Shown: piece by piece, positions 1-7,866 of the stretch | Numbering within the stretch: position 1 is the first letter of the stretch | How the letters are laid out: every line of letters begins with the position of its first letter | Assembly: GCA_040905185.1 (NCBI GenBank) | Contig: JBBDRZ010000002.1 | Location: forward strand, 1 to 54,615 | Direction of reading: 5' to 3' | Length of the DNA stretch: 54,615 nucleotides | From: DASTEQ01 sp040905185 | GTDB taxonomy: Bacteria; Chloroflexota; Limnocylindria; QHBO01 | Program-made: the position numbers and the translations under genes | Notes under the pieces: model-generated | Told to the model about the DNA's origin: nothing | Seen by the model: the letters and a program-made list of their open reading frames with translations, nothing else | Database searches by the model: none

Positions 1-95
1 GGCGGGTCAGTTCGAGTCCGTCCCCGCCGCTTGACAACCATAGGAGCTTGTCAGGTTGTTCTCACCTCGTGGCTAGGGTGAGAAACTGACCCTCC

Positions 96-596
96 ATGCG
101 CAAGACGGATGTCGCGGTGCTCTTCGAATATCTCTTCTGGCTGCGGGACCGGATCCTTAAGGCCGCATCGGAGCTGTCACCGGCCGACTTCACCTCGCCT
201 GGCACCGTGACCACGCGCGACCTTCGGGCCACGTTGGTGCATGAACTCGAGGGCGAGTGGGGCTGGCGCGAGCGCCTCCGCACTGGGAGATTCCCGGAGG
301 GGGAGCTTTACCCGGACGACTATCCGACCCTGCAGGCGGTCGCCGAGCACTGGCGGCGAGACGAGGCTGAGATGCGCGGCTGGCTCGCCGGGCTCACCGA
401 CGAACAACTGGCAACAGTGCCGCGCGGGGAGGATGATCCGTTCCCGCTTTGGTATTACGCCGTCCACTTTCTCAGTCATGCGATCCAGCAGTACAGCGAG
501 GCGGCGGTCCTGCTGACCCGATCCGGTCATTCCCCAGGCGAGATCGGTTTCCTCGAATTCGCCGAGGCCCTGCCGAAGCCGACAGGGTCCGACTGA
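96..596 (+). CDS. DinB-like metal-binding four-helix protein
   Basis: A 166-aa soluble protein. It has an HELEGEWGW-type histidine motif near residue 49 and a second HFLSH motif near residue 124, the spacing of the putative metal ligands in the DinB/YfiT (DfsB) four-helix-bundle superfamily. Members are thiol-dependent transferases or damage-inducible proteins of mostly unknown substrate, acting in the cytoplasm. It precedes folK by 65 bp on the same strand but nothing ties it to folate. The ATG is preceded by only a weak purine stretch, and a TAGGGT -10-like hexamer lies at 74-79. The fold family is fairly certain; the function is not known. Confidence 0.72.
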   Translation: MRKTDVAVLFEYLFWLRDRILKAASELSPADFTSPGTVTTRDLRATLVHELEGEWGWRERLRTGRFPEGELYPDDYPTLQAVAEHWRRDEAEMRGWLAGLTDEQLATVPRGEDDPFPLWYYAVHFLSHAIQQYSEAAVLLTRSGHSPGEIGFLEFAEALPKPTGSD

Positions 597-661
597 CCGG
601 CTGACGGCGACCTGACAGGCAATCAGGAAGCCACCATGCCTACTACCGTACGCTAGATCAA

Positions 662-1192
662 ATGCGAGCCTGGGTCAGTCTGGGCGGGAACCTGGCGCGG
701 TCGCTGGAGGCGTTTGCAAACGCCGTGGTTTCGATAACAGCGGTCGCCCAGGTTCGAGGGGTCTCCTGCCTGTACCGATCGGCCCCGCGTGAGCGCGAAA
801 ATCAGCCGGACTTCATCAACGCTGCGCTGGTGCTCGAGACCGAGCTGACACCGCGGCCCCTGCTTTCCGAGCTGAAGGCCATCGAGCGCCGGCTCGGCCG
901 TGATCCTTTGGGGACTAGGTTCGGCCCGCGGCTGATCGACCTCGACCTGCTGGCCATTGACGACCTGTGCATCGAGGACGCGCCGGACCTGGTGGTGCCC
1001 CACCCGCGCCTGGCCGAGCGGCGGTTCGCGCTGGAGCCGCTGGCGGAGCTGGACCCCGACCTCCGCCCCTGGGCGGCGTGCCCGGTCGAGCACCGCGACC
1101 GGACGGTGGCCCAGGCCCTGGCCGCGGTCATGGACCAGGACGTGGAGGTACTGGAGGGACCTGGCTGGGCCGGCGATATCGGTCAGTCATGA
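662..1192 (+). CDS. folK: 2-amino-4-hydroxy-6-hydroxymethyldihydropteridine pyrophosphokinase (HPPK)
   Basis: HPPK transfers pyrophosphate from ATP to 6-hydroxymethyl-7,8-dihydropterin in folate synthesis. The 176-aa product carries the N-terminal SLGGNL substrate loop, the family signature RFGPRLIDLDLL around residue 86-97 with both metal-binding aspartates, and the VPHPRL...RRFALEPL segment. Length is normal for a single-domain HPPK. No folP or folB is adjacent, so the pathway is scattered. The last ~30 bases of the gene, including the stop, form the left edge of a segment that is duplicated at 3582-3815. A TACGCT hexamer ends 7 nt before the ATG, so translation may be leaderless. Confidence 0.93.
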   Translation: MRAWVSLGGNLARSLEAFANAVVSITAVAQVRGVSCLYRSAPRERENQPDFINAALVLETELTPRPLLSELKAIERRLGRDPLGTRFGPRLIDLDLLAIDDLCIEDAPDLVVPHPRLAERRFALEPLAELDPDLRPWAACPVEHRDRTVAQALAAVMDQDVEVLEGPGWAGDIGQS

Positions 1193-1394
1193 ATCCGGCG
1201 TACAGTTGAGCCATGACCACCAAGATCACCAAGACCGAGGCCGACTGGCGTGCCGAGCTGACCCCGGAGCAGTACCACGTCCTGCGCCAAAAGGGCACCG
1301 AGCGCGCGTTCAGCGGGGCGCTGTGGGACGAGCATCGGCCGGGCACGTACCGGTGTGCGGGGTGCGGCGCGGAGCTGCTCGACGCGGCCACCAA
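1161..1394 (+). repeat. Left copy of folK-end/msrB-start direct repeat
   Basis: Bases 1161-1394 align without gaps to 3582-3815 (constant offset 2421). By eye I count 19 mismatches in 234 positions, about 92% identity; differences inside the coding part are mostly synonymous. The copy includes the last bases of folK, the spacer and the first ~60 codons of msrB. It marks the left edge of an inserted or rearranged 2.2-kb cassette. Confidence 0.93.
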
Positions 1395-1398
1395 TTGA
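1213..1398 (+). pseudogene. Truncated msrB (5' fragment)
   Basis: A 61-aa open frame matching the first 60 residues of the intact MsrB at 3634-4056 with two substitutions (T/N at residue 3 and L/F at residue 56), then ending at a TGA just past the homology. It keeps the first zinc-binding CAGC pair but lacks the second CASC pair and the catalytic RYCIN cysteine, so it cannot be an active methionine sulfoxide reductase. Substitutions are mostly silent, so either the duplication is recent or the copy was kept by gene conversion. The TGA is part of a TTGACA box used as the -35 of the next gene. Confidence 0.9.
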
Positions 1399-1424
1399 CA
1401 CCTCCGCGCGCCACCTTGTAGGCT
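1395..1424 (+). promoter_or_regulatory. Promoter of the DUF1778/GNAT pair
   Basis: TTGACA at 1395-1400 and TAGGCT at 1419-1424, 18 bp apart, lie immediately at the point where the msrB homology ends. Transcription would start near 1431, giving a ~30-nt leader to the antitoxin ATG at 1461. Confidence 0.6.
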
Positions 1425-1460
1425 GTACGCACACTGTTACCACGAAGGTCGGTAGAGAAG

Positions 1461-1769
1461 ATGATCCGGCAGCCTGGGCGCAGAGCGGTACGGCCCACGA
1501 ATACCAAGAGTGAGCGGTTAGCTGTCCGTATCAGCGCGGAGCAGCGCTCGCTTCTTGATGAGGCTAGCCGCGCACAGGACCGGACGGTTTCGGAGTTCGT
1601 TCTCCGGGCTGCCACCCAGGCGGCCGAGGCTGTCCTGGCTGACCGACGTCAGTTCGCGCTGGACGAACGTGAGTGGACGGCCTTCCTCGCAGTCCTTGAT
1701 CGCCCGCCGCGCAAGCTGCCTCGGCTCCGAAGGTTCCTCACGACTCCCAGCGTCCTCGATGAGGCGTGA
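1461..1769 (+). CDS. DUF1778 (TacA-like) antitoxin
   Basis: A 102-aa protein with an N-terminal ribbon-helix-helix region (RLAVRISAEQRSLLDEA, residues ~20-37) followed by the SEFVLRAATQAAEAVL helix typical of DUF1778 antitoxins, and a C-terminal tail that in the family blocks the acetyltransferase toxin. DUF1778 proteins bind their own promoter and neutralise a GNAT toxin. The stop overlaps the GTG start of the GNAT gene by 4 bp, the usual coupled arrangement. It lies inside the cassette flanked by the msrB repeats. Confidence 0.88.
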   Translation: MIRQPGRRAVRPTNTKSERLAVRISAEQRSLLDEASRAQDRTVSEFVLRAATQAAEAVLADRRQFALDEREWTAFLAVLDRPPRKLPRLRRFLTTPSVLDEA

Positions 1770-2302
1770 TCCGATACGGTCCTCTCGAGCGACTGACTGG
1801 CGACCACGACACAGCTGATTTCGACTGCGGCTCGGACGCGCAGACGAACTGGCTTCGAAGGCACGCGCTCCAGGACCAGGCGGCTGAGACGGGCGTCGAC
1901 TATGTCGTGTGCCTGGCCAGGAGTCGCACTGTTGTCGGCTACTTCGCACTCGCAGCCGGCTCCGTCAAGCCGTCCGAGGCACCCGCGCGAGTGACGAAAG
2001 GGGCGGGCCGCTACCCGATCCCGGTCGTGCTCCTAGCGCGCCTGGGCGTACACCTGGCCGAGCAAGGGCACGGCCTTGGCAGGGCATTGATGAAGGAGGT
2101 GCTCCTTCGGACATCCGAGGCCGCGGACACGATCGGCGCGCGAGCGCTGTTGATCCACGCGGAGTCCGACCAGGCCCGCACCTTCTACGAGCACCTGGCC
2201 GAATTCGAGCCTTCACCAACCGATCCGTACCACCTCTTCCTGCTGATGAAGGACTTGCGCGCCACGATTGGCCAGCCCGCTACGCCCGATGTCCGGCGCT
2301 GA
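1766..2302 (+). CDS. GNAT-family toxin (TacT-like)
   Basis: A 178-aa acetyltransferase related to TacT, AtaT and ItaT, toxins that acetylate charged aminoacyl-tRNAs and stop translation. Visible family features are FDCGSDAQTNWLRRHA near residue 20-35, GYFALAAGSV, PIPVVLLARLGV, the acetyl-CoA pyrophosphate loop EQGHGLGRAL (~residues 108-117), and the FYEHL...PSPTDP end that carries the catalytic tyrosine. The GTG start overlaps the antitoxin stop (GTGA). tRNA specificity cannot be read from the sequence. Confidence 0.88.
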   Translation: MIRYGPLERLTGDHDTADFDCGSDAQTNWLRRHALQDQAAETGVDYVVCLARSRTVVGYFALAAGSVKPSEAPARVTKGAGRYPIPVVLLARLGVHLAEQGHGLGRALMKEVLLRTSEAADTIGARALLIHAESDQARTFYEHLAEFEPSPTDPYHLFLLMKDLRATIGQPATPDVRR

Positions 2303-2330
2303 CCACCCAGTGCGTTAACAGGACAACACC

Positions 2331-2939
2331 ATGTCCCTGAGGAGTGTCATGCAGGTGATACCGCTCAGCGTCCGTGGCCACCCGGCGGACGTGGATCGGC
2401 CGCTCGATGAGGACGACGAGGCCGCGCTCGCGGCCCGTGAGCGCCCGATGGCATTCGCGCCGGTCTATGAGCGTCATCGGGACGCGGTGTGGCGCTATCT
2501 GCGGGCACGCTGCCGGTCGGAGGACGACGCGGTCGAGCTGACCGCGGTCACGTTCGAACGTGCGTTATCAGCGGTCCACGGTTATAGCCCGCGCGGTGCG
2601 GGCATGCGGGCCTGGCTGGTGCGGATCGCCCGCAACGCGGCCATCGACCATGACCGCCGGGGCCGAGCCCTGGCGGCCTCTGCCGCGGTGCTGGATGCTC
2701 AGCGAGACCCCCACCCCACACCCGACGAAGCCCTGTTGGCGTCGGACGAACGCGAACTCCTCATGGCTCGACTCCGGGCGTTGCCCTCGGCTCAGCGCGA
2801 CGCCATCGCCCTGCGCTTCGGCGCGGGCATGACAGCCCGGGAGATCGGCGCAGTCCTGGGCAAGGGCGAGGAGGCGACCCAGAAGACGATCAGCCGCGGA
2901 CTGGCGCGGCTTCGGGAGGCCTACCGTGACGACCACTGA
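2331..2939 (+). CDS. ECF-type sigma-70 family RNA polymerase sigma factor
   Basis: A 202-aa sigma factor with region 2 (FAPVYERHRDAVWRYLRAR ... AWLVRIARNAAID, ~residues 40-110) and region 4 (LPSAQRDAIALRFGAGMTAREIGAVLGKGEEATQKTISRGLARLRE, ~150-196). It would direct RNA polymerase to a stress-specific promoter set. A second ATG at 2349 has a better Shine-Dalgarno (GAGGAG at 2339-2344) and may be the true start, giving 196 aa. The gene overlaps the next by 14 bp, so the two are translated together, and the downstream product is the natural candidate for its regulator. Confidence 0.9.
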   Translation: MSLRSVMQVIPLSVRGHPADVDRPLDEDDEAALAARERPMAFAPVYERHRDAVWRYLRARCRSEDDAVELTAVTFERALSAVHGYSPRGAGMRAWLVRIARNAAIDHDRRGRALAASAAVLDAQRDPHPTPDEALLASDERELLMARLRALPSAQRDAIALRFGAGMTAREIGAVLGKGEEATQKTISRGLARLREAYRDDH

Positions 2940-3573
2940 CCGCTGGCTTGAAGAGGCCGTGACGGCCGCCCTGGATGTATCGCTGACTCCCGGTCAGCAG
3001 GCGGTGATTGGGGCCCGGGTCGAGCGTGCGCTGCGCGCCGCCCCGATCCGCCCACAGTGGCGCGTGACCGGGCGCAGCCTGCTCCTGGTTGCTGCCCTGT
3101 TCGTGGTGCTGCCCGCCATCCTGGGCGTTGGTGCGGCGATTCTGAGCACGGAGGATCCCTTCGGCCTGGCCAGTGGGGCAGGGTTCGAGGCCGAGCTGGA
3201 CGCCGCCATTGCCATCACGGCCATCCCGGCGGGCGCTACCTGGCCGGATTACCTCGTGACCGATCGGTCGGCTTCCTATAGCCGCGGCGGCGGCCGAGCC
3301 TGGGTGGAATACGTGGCCATGTGCATGTGGGAGGTCGAGTGGCTTAACGCCCGTGCGAGCGGCGACGCGGCGCGCGAGGCCGCGGCGCGGGCCACGATTC
3401 TCGACTTTCCGAACTGGTGGTCGACCGACTCCGTCTGGTTCCGGCCCGAAGGCGCGCGTCGGGAGTACCTCGAGCCCATCGTTGCTGGCGTCCGAAGCGG
3501 AGACGCGGGTCCGTTGACGCGCGACGTGGAGCTGAACTGCGCTGGTACCGAAGCCTTCGTTCGGGCGCCGTAG
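2926..3573 (+). CDS. Single-pass membrane protein, candidate anti-sigma partner
   Basis: A 215-aa protein of no recognised family. Residues 1-48 are a short cytoplasmic helix-rich part (DRWLEEAVTAALD, QAVIGARVERALR), residues ~49-72 form one transmembrane helix (SLLLVAALFVVLPAILGVGAAIL), and ~140 residues would lie outside the membrane. Overlap with the ECF sigma gene plus this topology fits an anti-sigma factor, but no zinc-binding HxxxCxxC motif is present, so the role is inferred from context. The GTG start at 2926 is inside the sigma reading frame. The stop lies just 9 bp before the right msrB repeat begins. Confidence 0.65.
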   Translation: MTTTDRWLEEAVTAALDVSLTPGQQAVIGARVERALRAAPIRPQWRVTGRSLLLVAALFVVLPAILGVGAAILSTEDPFGLASGAGFEAELDAAIAITAIPAGATWPDYLVTDRSASYSRGGGRAWVEYVAMCMWEVEWLNARASGDAAREAAARATILDFPNWWSTDSVWFRPEGARREYLEPIVAGVRSGDAGPLTRDVELNCAGTEAFVRAP

Positions 3574-3581
3574 GCATCGGC

Positions 3582-3815
3582 CTCGCTGGGCTGGCGTCAT
3601 CGGTCAGTCATGAATCCGTCGTAGAGTGCGCCCATGACGAACAAGATCACCAAGACCGAGGCCGACTGGCGCGCGGAGCTGACCCCGGAGCAGTACCACG
3701 TCCTGCGCCAGAAGGGCACCGAGCGGGCGTTCAGCGGGGCGCTGTGGGACGAGCATCGGCCGGGCACGTACCGCTGTGCGGGGTGCGGCGCGGAGCTGTT
3801 CGACGCGGCGACCAA
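3582..3815 (+). repeat. Right copy of folK-end/msrB-start direct repeat
   Basis: Matches 1161-1394 without gaps. The first ~30 bases (3582-3612) resemble the 3' end of folK although no folK gene precedes them here. This indicates that the original order was folK-msrB and that the segment between the copies was inserted together with a duplication of the junction. Confidence 0.9.
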
Positions 3816-4056
3816 GTTCGAGTCCGGCACCGGGTGGCCCTCCTTCTATGAGCCGATGGTCGGCGATGCGGTGGACACCGAGACCGACCGCTCGTTCTTC
3901 ATGACCCGGACCGAGGTCATGTGCGCCTCCTGCGGCGGCCACCTGGGCCATGTCTTCAACGACGGCCCGCGGCCCACCGGCCTGCGCTACTGCATCAACT
4001 CGGCCTCGCTGACACTGGATCCGTCGGGGACCCGCGAGGAGATGGAGCACGTCTAG
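3634..4056 (+). CDS. msrB: Peptide-methionine (R)-S-oxide reductase MsrB
   Basis: MsrB reduces the R-epimer of methionine sulfoxide in proteins, using thioredoxin. The 140-aa product is full length and has the zinc-binding pairs CAGC (~residue 48) and CASC (~residue 96), the GTGWPSF substrate loop (~65), the GGHLGHVF motif and the catalytic RYCINS cysteine near residue 120. The first 60 codons are duplicated at 1213-1394. Its upstream spacer also belongs to the repeat, so its promoter context was probably retained after the rearrangement. Confidence 0.95.
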   Translation: MTNKITKTEADWRAELTPEQYHVLRQKGTERAFSGALWDEHRPGTYRCAGCGAELFDAATKFESGTGWPSFYEPMVGDAVDTETDRSFFMTRTEVMCASCGGHLGHVFNDGPRPTGLRYCINSASLTLDPSGTREEMEHV

Positions 4057-4218
4057 GCGGGGTTAGGGGTCCCGCGGCGAGCACCTGAGGTGTCGAGACC
4101 GCCGACGGGCCCGGACCCTCACCGAGCTGGCCAGCGGTTGTCGCCGCTCGTTGACGCACACGCAGTCTCCTAGCAGCATGGGCGCGGCCAACAGTGCCAG
4201 AGACGACCGAGGGGCAGG

Positions 4219-6915
4219 ATGACAGCACAAGAATCACTCCCTTCCGGGACGGTCACCTTCCTGTTCACCGACATCGAGGGCTCCACCCGACTCGTCCAGC
4301 ACTTGGGTGAGCGCTACCCGGAGCTGCTCGAGGCACACCGTGACGTCATTCGGTCGGCCATCGCCGCCGAGGGCGGCCGGGAGTTCGGCGCCGAGGGCGA
4401 CGCCCTCTTCATCGCCTTTTCCAGCCCGACGCGCGCTGCCGCCGCCGCGGCGGCCGCCCAATCGGCCCTAGCGGCCCACGCCTGGCCGGAGGGCGCCGCG
4501 ATCCGCGTCCGCATGGGCCTACACAGCGGCGAGGCGACGCTCACCGGAGGCAACTACGTGGGCCTCGACGTCCATCGCGTGGCGCGCATCACGGCGGCCG
4601 GCCATGGCGGCCAGATCCTCCTATCCCGTGCCACCGCCGCGCTCGTCGAAGCGAACCTTCCTGCCAGCGTCGCCCTGCGAAACCTGGGCGAGCATCGCCT
4701 CAAGGACCTCGCGCTGCCGGAGAGTCTGTACCAACTCATCGTCCTCGAGCTGCCGAGCGACTTCCCGGCGCTGAAGACCCTGGACGCGACCCCGAACAAC
4801 CTGCCGATCCAGCTGACCAGCTTCGTCGGTCGGGAACGCGACGTCGCCGAGACCCGGGATCTCCTGCTCGACGGCGCGCGTCTCCTCACCCTTACCGGGC
4901 CGGGCGGCACGGGTAAGACGAGGCTCAGCCTGCAACTGGCAGCGGAGGTCAGCGACCACTTCCCCGGCGGCGTGTATTTCGTGGCTCTCGCGCCCATCAC
5001 CGATGCGGGCCTCGTCGCTTCCGCGATCGCGCAGTCGCTCGCGCTCCAGGAGTCGGGTGGCCGACCGATCCAGGAGCGAGTCGCCGAATACGTCCACGAC
5101 AAGGAGCTCCTCCTGATCCTGGATAACTTCGAGCAGGTGCTCCCCGCCGCGCCGCTCCTCGTGGAGCTCCTCCAGGCTGGCCCGCGCCTCAAGATCGTGG
5201 TCAGCAGCCGGGCTCCCCTGCACGTCTCCGGCGAGCGCGAGTTTCCCGTCCAACCGTTGGGGGTGCCGGATCCGCAACATCTGCCGTCGCTCGACGCACT
5301 CTCACAATTCGAGGCGGTCAGGCTATTCATCGAGCGGGCGGTGGCCGTCAAGCCCAACTTCGCAGTTACCAACGAGAACGCCCCTGCGGTGGCCGCGATC
5401 TGCGCTCGCCTCGACGGCTTGCCCCTCGCGATCGAGCTGGCAGCGGCTCGCATCAAGCTGCTTCCAGCCCAGGCCATCCTTGCCCGCCTCGGTGATCGCC
5501 TCGCCCTGCTGAGCGGAGGTGGCCGTGATCTGCCAGCCCGCCAGCAGACGCTGCGGGGCGCCATCGCCTGGAGTCACGATCTCCTCGACGACGGCGGGCG
5601 ACGGCTCTTTGCGCGCTTGGCTGTCTTCATGGGCGGTGCACGGCTGGACGAGGCCGACACGGTCTGCGGCCCCGCCTCTGAGCTGGGTATCGATGTGCTG
5701 GACGGCCTGGCCGCACTCGTCGACCAGAACCTGGTGCGCCAACAAGAGGCGCACGGCGAGCCTCGCTTCACAATGCTCGAAACCATCCGCGAGTTCGCCC
5801 GCGAGCGCCTCGACGAGAGCGGAGAGCTCGGCGAGATCCGTCGACGCCACGCCGTCGTCTACCTCGCGCTCGTCGAGCAGGCGGAACCTGAGCTGACCGG
5901 CCCCGATCAGCGCGACTGGCTCGATCGCGTCGAGCGTGAACACGACAACCTGCGCGCCGCTATCGACTGGACGGTCGAGGCTGCCGAAACCGAGACCGCC
6001 CTCCGACTCGTCGCCGCCACGTGGCGCTTCTGGCAGATGCGCGGCCATCTCCGCGAGGCGCGGGAGCGGATCGCGAAGGTGCTCGGGCTTCCGGGTGCAT
6101 CGCATCATCAGCAGGTCCGGGCAAGGGCGCTCGAGGCGGCGGGCGGGGTCGCCTACTGGCTGGGCGACAAAGTCGCCGCGCACGGCTTCTACGAGGAGGC
6201 TTTGACGCTCGCGCGGCAGCTGGGGGACGATGCGGCCATTGCCAACGCGGCGTACAACCTGGCTTTTGTGGCCGAGACGGAAGACACGGTCGGAGTGTCG
6301 TTGGCGACCCCGCTCGGTCAGGTACTGCTCGAAGAGAGCCTCGCTCTCCACCGGGAGCTCGGCGATCGGCGAGGAGTGGCGAAAGTGCTCTGGGCGCTTG
6401 GCGCCGCGAGCTCCGCGGCGGGTGACTTGAACGCTGCAGAGGAACGATACCGCGAGAGCCTGGCCGTCTTTCGGGACCTGGACGACCGCTTCATGACCGG
6501 CTGGGCACTCTTCGAGCTGGGCCGCCTGGCGCTGAAGAAGTTGGAGCTGGCGTCCGCGTACTCCTTGACCACTGAGGCCTTGACCATCTTTGATGCAGTG
6601 CATGACGTGACGGGGATCGTCCTCAGCCTCGATGGGCTCGCGGTGATCGCCGACGCCGAAGGCAATCTTGAACGCGGCATGCGACTCGCCGGTGCCGCGG
6701 CGGCCCTCGAGGCATCCGGTGGGGTCGACCTGGCCACGGTCGGGAGAAGAATCATGGGCCGCGAGGATCCGGCGGCTCGGGCGGAGGGCGACCCGCAGCT
6801 GGCGGTCGCGTGGGCGGAGGGCCAGGCGATGACCACCGAGCGGGCCGTCGCTTACGCCCTCTCGGGATCGGGAATGGGCGCTCAACAATCGGCGCCGGAG
6901 TCGGCAGCCGACTGA
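4219..6915 (+). CDS. Class III cyclase domain-NB-ARC-like ATPase-TPR regulator
   Basis: An 898-aa multidomain protein. Residues ~10-175 form a class III nucleotide cyclase domain with the metal aspartates D18 (FTDIEGST) and D61 (EGDALF); the usual transition-state asparagine is a histidine (H119, in GLDVHRVAR) while R123 is kept, and the adenine-specifying lysine is not at its normal place. Residues ~195-480 are a STAND/NB-ARC-like ATPase (Walker A GPGGTGKT at 227-234, Walker B LLLILDNFEQV, IELAAARI motif). The rest is TPR-like helical repeats. Such proteins are usually signal-responsive regulators; whether this one makes cAMP is doubtful. Good Shine-Dalgarno (AGGGGCAGG) before the ATG. Confidence 0.88.
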   Translation: MTAQESLPSGTVTFLFTDIEGSTRLVQHLGERYPELLEAHRDVIRSAIAAEGGREFGAEGDALFIAFSSPTRAAAAAAAAQSALAAHAWPEGAAIRVRMGLHSGEATLTGGNYVGLDVHRVARITAAGHGGQILLSRATAALVEANLPASVALRNLGEHRLKDLALPESLYQLIVLELPSDFPALKTLDATPNNLPIQLTSFVGRERDVAETRDLLLDGARLLTLTGPGGTGKTRLSLQLAAEVSDHFPGGVYFVALAPITDAGLVASAIAQSLALQESGGRPIQERVAEYVHDKELLLILDNFEQVLPAAPLLVELLQAGPRLKIVVSSRAPLHVSGEREFPVQPLGVPDPQHLPSLDALSQFEAVRLFIERAVAVKPNFAVTNENAPAVAAICARLDGLPLAIELAAARIKLLPAQAILARLGDRLALLSGGGRDLPARQQTLRGAIAWSHDLLDDGGRRLFARLAVFMGGARLDEADTVCGPASELGIDVLDGLAALVDQNLVRQQEAHGEPRFTMLETIREFARERLDESGELGEIRRRHAVVYLALVEQAEPELTGPDQRDWLDRVEREHDNLRAAIDWTVEAAETETALRLVAATWRFWQMRGHLREARERIAKVLGLPGASHHQQVRARALEAAGGVAYWLGDKVAAHGFYEEALTLARQLGDDAAIANAAYNLAFVAETEDTVGVSLATPLGQVLLEESLALHRELGDRRGVAKVLWALGAASSAAGDLNAAEERYRESLAVFRDLDDRFMTGWALFELGRLALKKLELASAYSLTTEALTIFDAVHDVTGIVLSLDGLAVIADAEGNLERGMRLAGAAAALEASGGVDLATVGRRIMGREDPAARAEGDPQLAVAWAEGQAMTTERAVAYALSGSGMGAQQSAPESAAD

Positions 6916-6952
6916 CGTACCATGACGAGGAGGCGCGTGTCTCGGGCTGTGG

Positions 6953-6968
6953 TAGACTGTGGTCCACA
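6953..6968 (+). promoter_or_regulatory. -10 element with overlapping palindromic operator of vapBC
   Basis: TAGACT (6953-6958) resembles a -10 hexamer. It is followed directly by the perfect 11-bp palindrome TGTGGTCCACA (6958-6968). An antitoxin bound there would block RNA polymerase. No clear -35 is visible. Confidence 0.5.
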
Positions 6969-6997
6969 TGAAGGCCTGTGGAGGATCGAAGAGAGAG

Positions 6998-7231
6998 ATG
7001 GCCAAGGCTAACCTGACCCTGCAGCTGGACGAGGACGTGATCCGACGAGCGAAGATCGTTGCGGCGAAGCGCGGGACGTCGGTGAGCGGGTTGGTGGCCC
7101 GCGACCTGGGCGAGCTCGTGGACCAGGACGCGCGATACGAGGACGCCATGCTACGGGCCAGGGAGATTCTGGCGCGTGCGACTGGCCGCGGGGGCAGGTC
7201 CTGGCGGCGTGATGAGCTCCACGAGCGATAG
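6998..7231 (+). CDS. Ribbon-helix-helix VapB-like antitoxin
   Basis: A 77-aa antitoxin. The N-terminal half (ANLTLQLDEDVIRRAKIVAAKRGTS) fits a ribbon-helix-helix DNA-binding domain with a strand, then VIRRAKIVAA, then SVSGLVARDL. The C-terminal half is a charged helix that would wrap the toxin. I chose the ATG at 6998 because GAGAGAG precedes it and it begins the conserved domain; an in-frame GTG at 6959 would add 13 unconserved residues and lies inside the probable operator. It ends 6 bp before the PIN toxin. Confidence 0.82.
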   Translation: MAKANLTLQLDEDVIRRAKIVAAKRGTSVSGLVARDLGELVDQDARYEDAMLRAREILARATGRGGRSWRRDELHER

Positions 7232-7237
7232 CGTCGG

Positions 7238-7663
7238 ATGGTCCCGGACGATCTGACCTTCGTCGATACGAACGTCCTCGCTTACGCCCACGACCTATCC
7301 GAGACTCGCAGGCAACCGATCGCCCGGGGGCTCCTTGACGCGCTCTGGACCAGCCGCACGGGGCTCCTGAGCACCCAGATCCTGCAGGAGTTCTACGTCG
7401 TCGCCACCAGGAAGTTCGACCCGCCGATGAGCCGGCGCGCGGCGCGCGAGATCGTCGCCCTGTACGGCACGTGGCCCGTCGTTCAGGTCGACGTGGTACT
7501 CATACTCACCGCGTCGCAGCTCGAGGAGCGGCACAAGCTCTCGTTCTGGGATGCCCTCGTCGTCGAGGCCGCGAGAGTCGGTGGCGCCACGCGCCTCGTG
7601 ACCGAGGATCTCCAGGACGGGCGTCGAGTCGGTGGACTCCGCATCGAGAATCCTTTCCGCTGA
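7238..7663 (+). CDS. PIN-domain toxin (VapC-like)
   Basis: A 141-aa PIN ribonuclease. The acidic metal site is visible as D in FVDTNVLAYA (~residue 10), E in LQEFYVV (~50), D in FWDALVVEAA (~103) and D in TEDLQDG (~123). VapC toxins cleave tRNA or rRNA when freed from the antitoxin. The gene follows the RHH antitoxin by 6 bp and shares its promoter. Confidence 0.9.
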   Translation: MVPDDLTFVDTNVLAYAHDLSETRRQPIARGLLDALWTSRTGLLSTQILQEFYVVATRKFDPPMSRRAAREIVALYGTWPVVQVDVVLILTASQLEERHKLSFWDALVVEAARVGGATRLVTEDLQDGRRVGGLRIENPFR

Positions 7664-7866
7664 TCGGTCGCCTTCGAGGCCGTGGTGGCAACATCGGTCC
7701 ATCCGGAATCCGGCGCGCAGCGGCCGTGCTGTGGCCGGCCGCCGTCGTCCAGGGCGTTGGGGCCGAATGTCACGGGGTGAGGGGACCCACGACTCTTGGG
7801 CTGGACGCCTGAAGGGGGGAAAGTTGCAGCAGAGTCTTTATCGGTACCGGAAGGAGGCATGCTGCA

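Noticed and set aside
1..31. Sequence resembling the 3' end of a tRNA (TTCGAGTCC loop followed by CCCGCC)
   Set aside because: The T-stem would have two mismatches out of five pairs (A-C and T-T), the acceptor half cannot be checked, and no CCA or good discriminator follows. The evidence is not strong enough for a tRNA call.
1395..3581. Insertion sequence or transposon in the msrB-flanked cassette
   Set aside because: No transposase, integrase or terminal inverted repeats were found; the flanks are long direct repeats of chromosomal sequence, not short target duplications.
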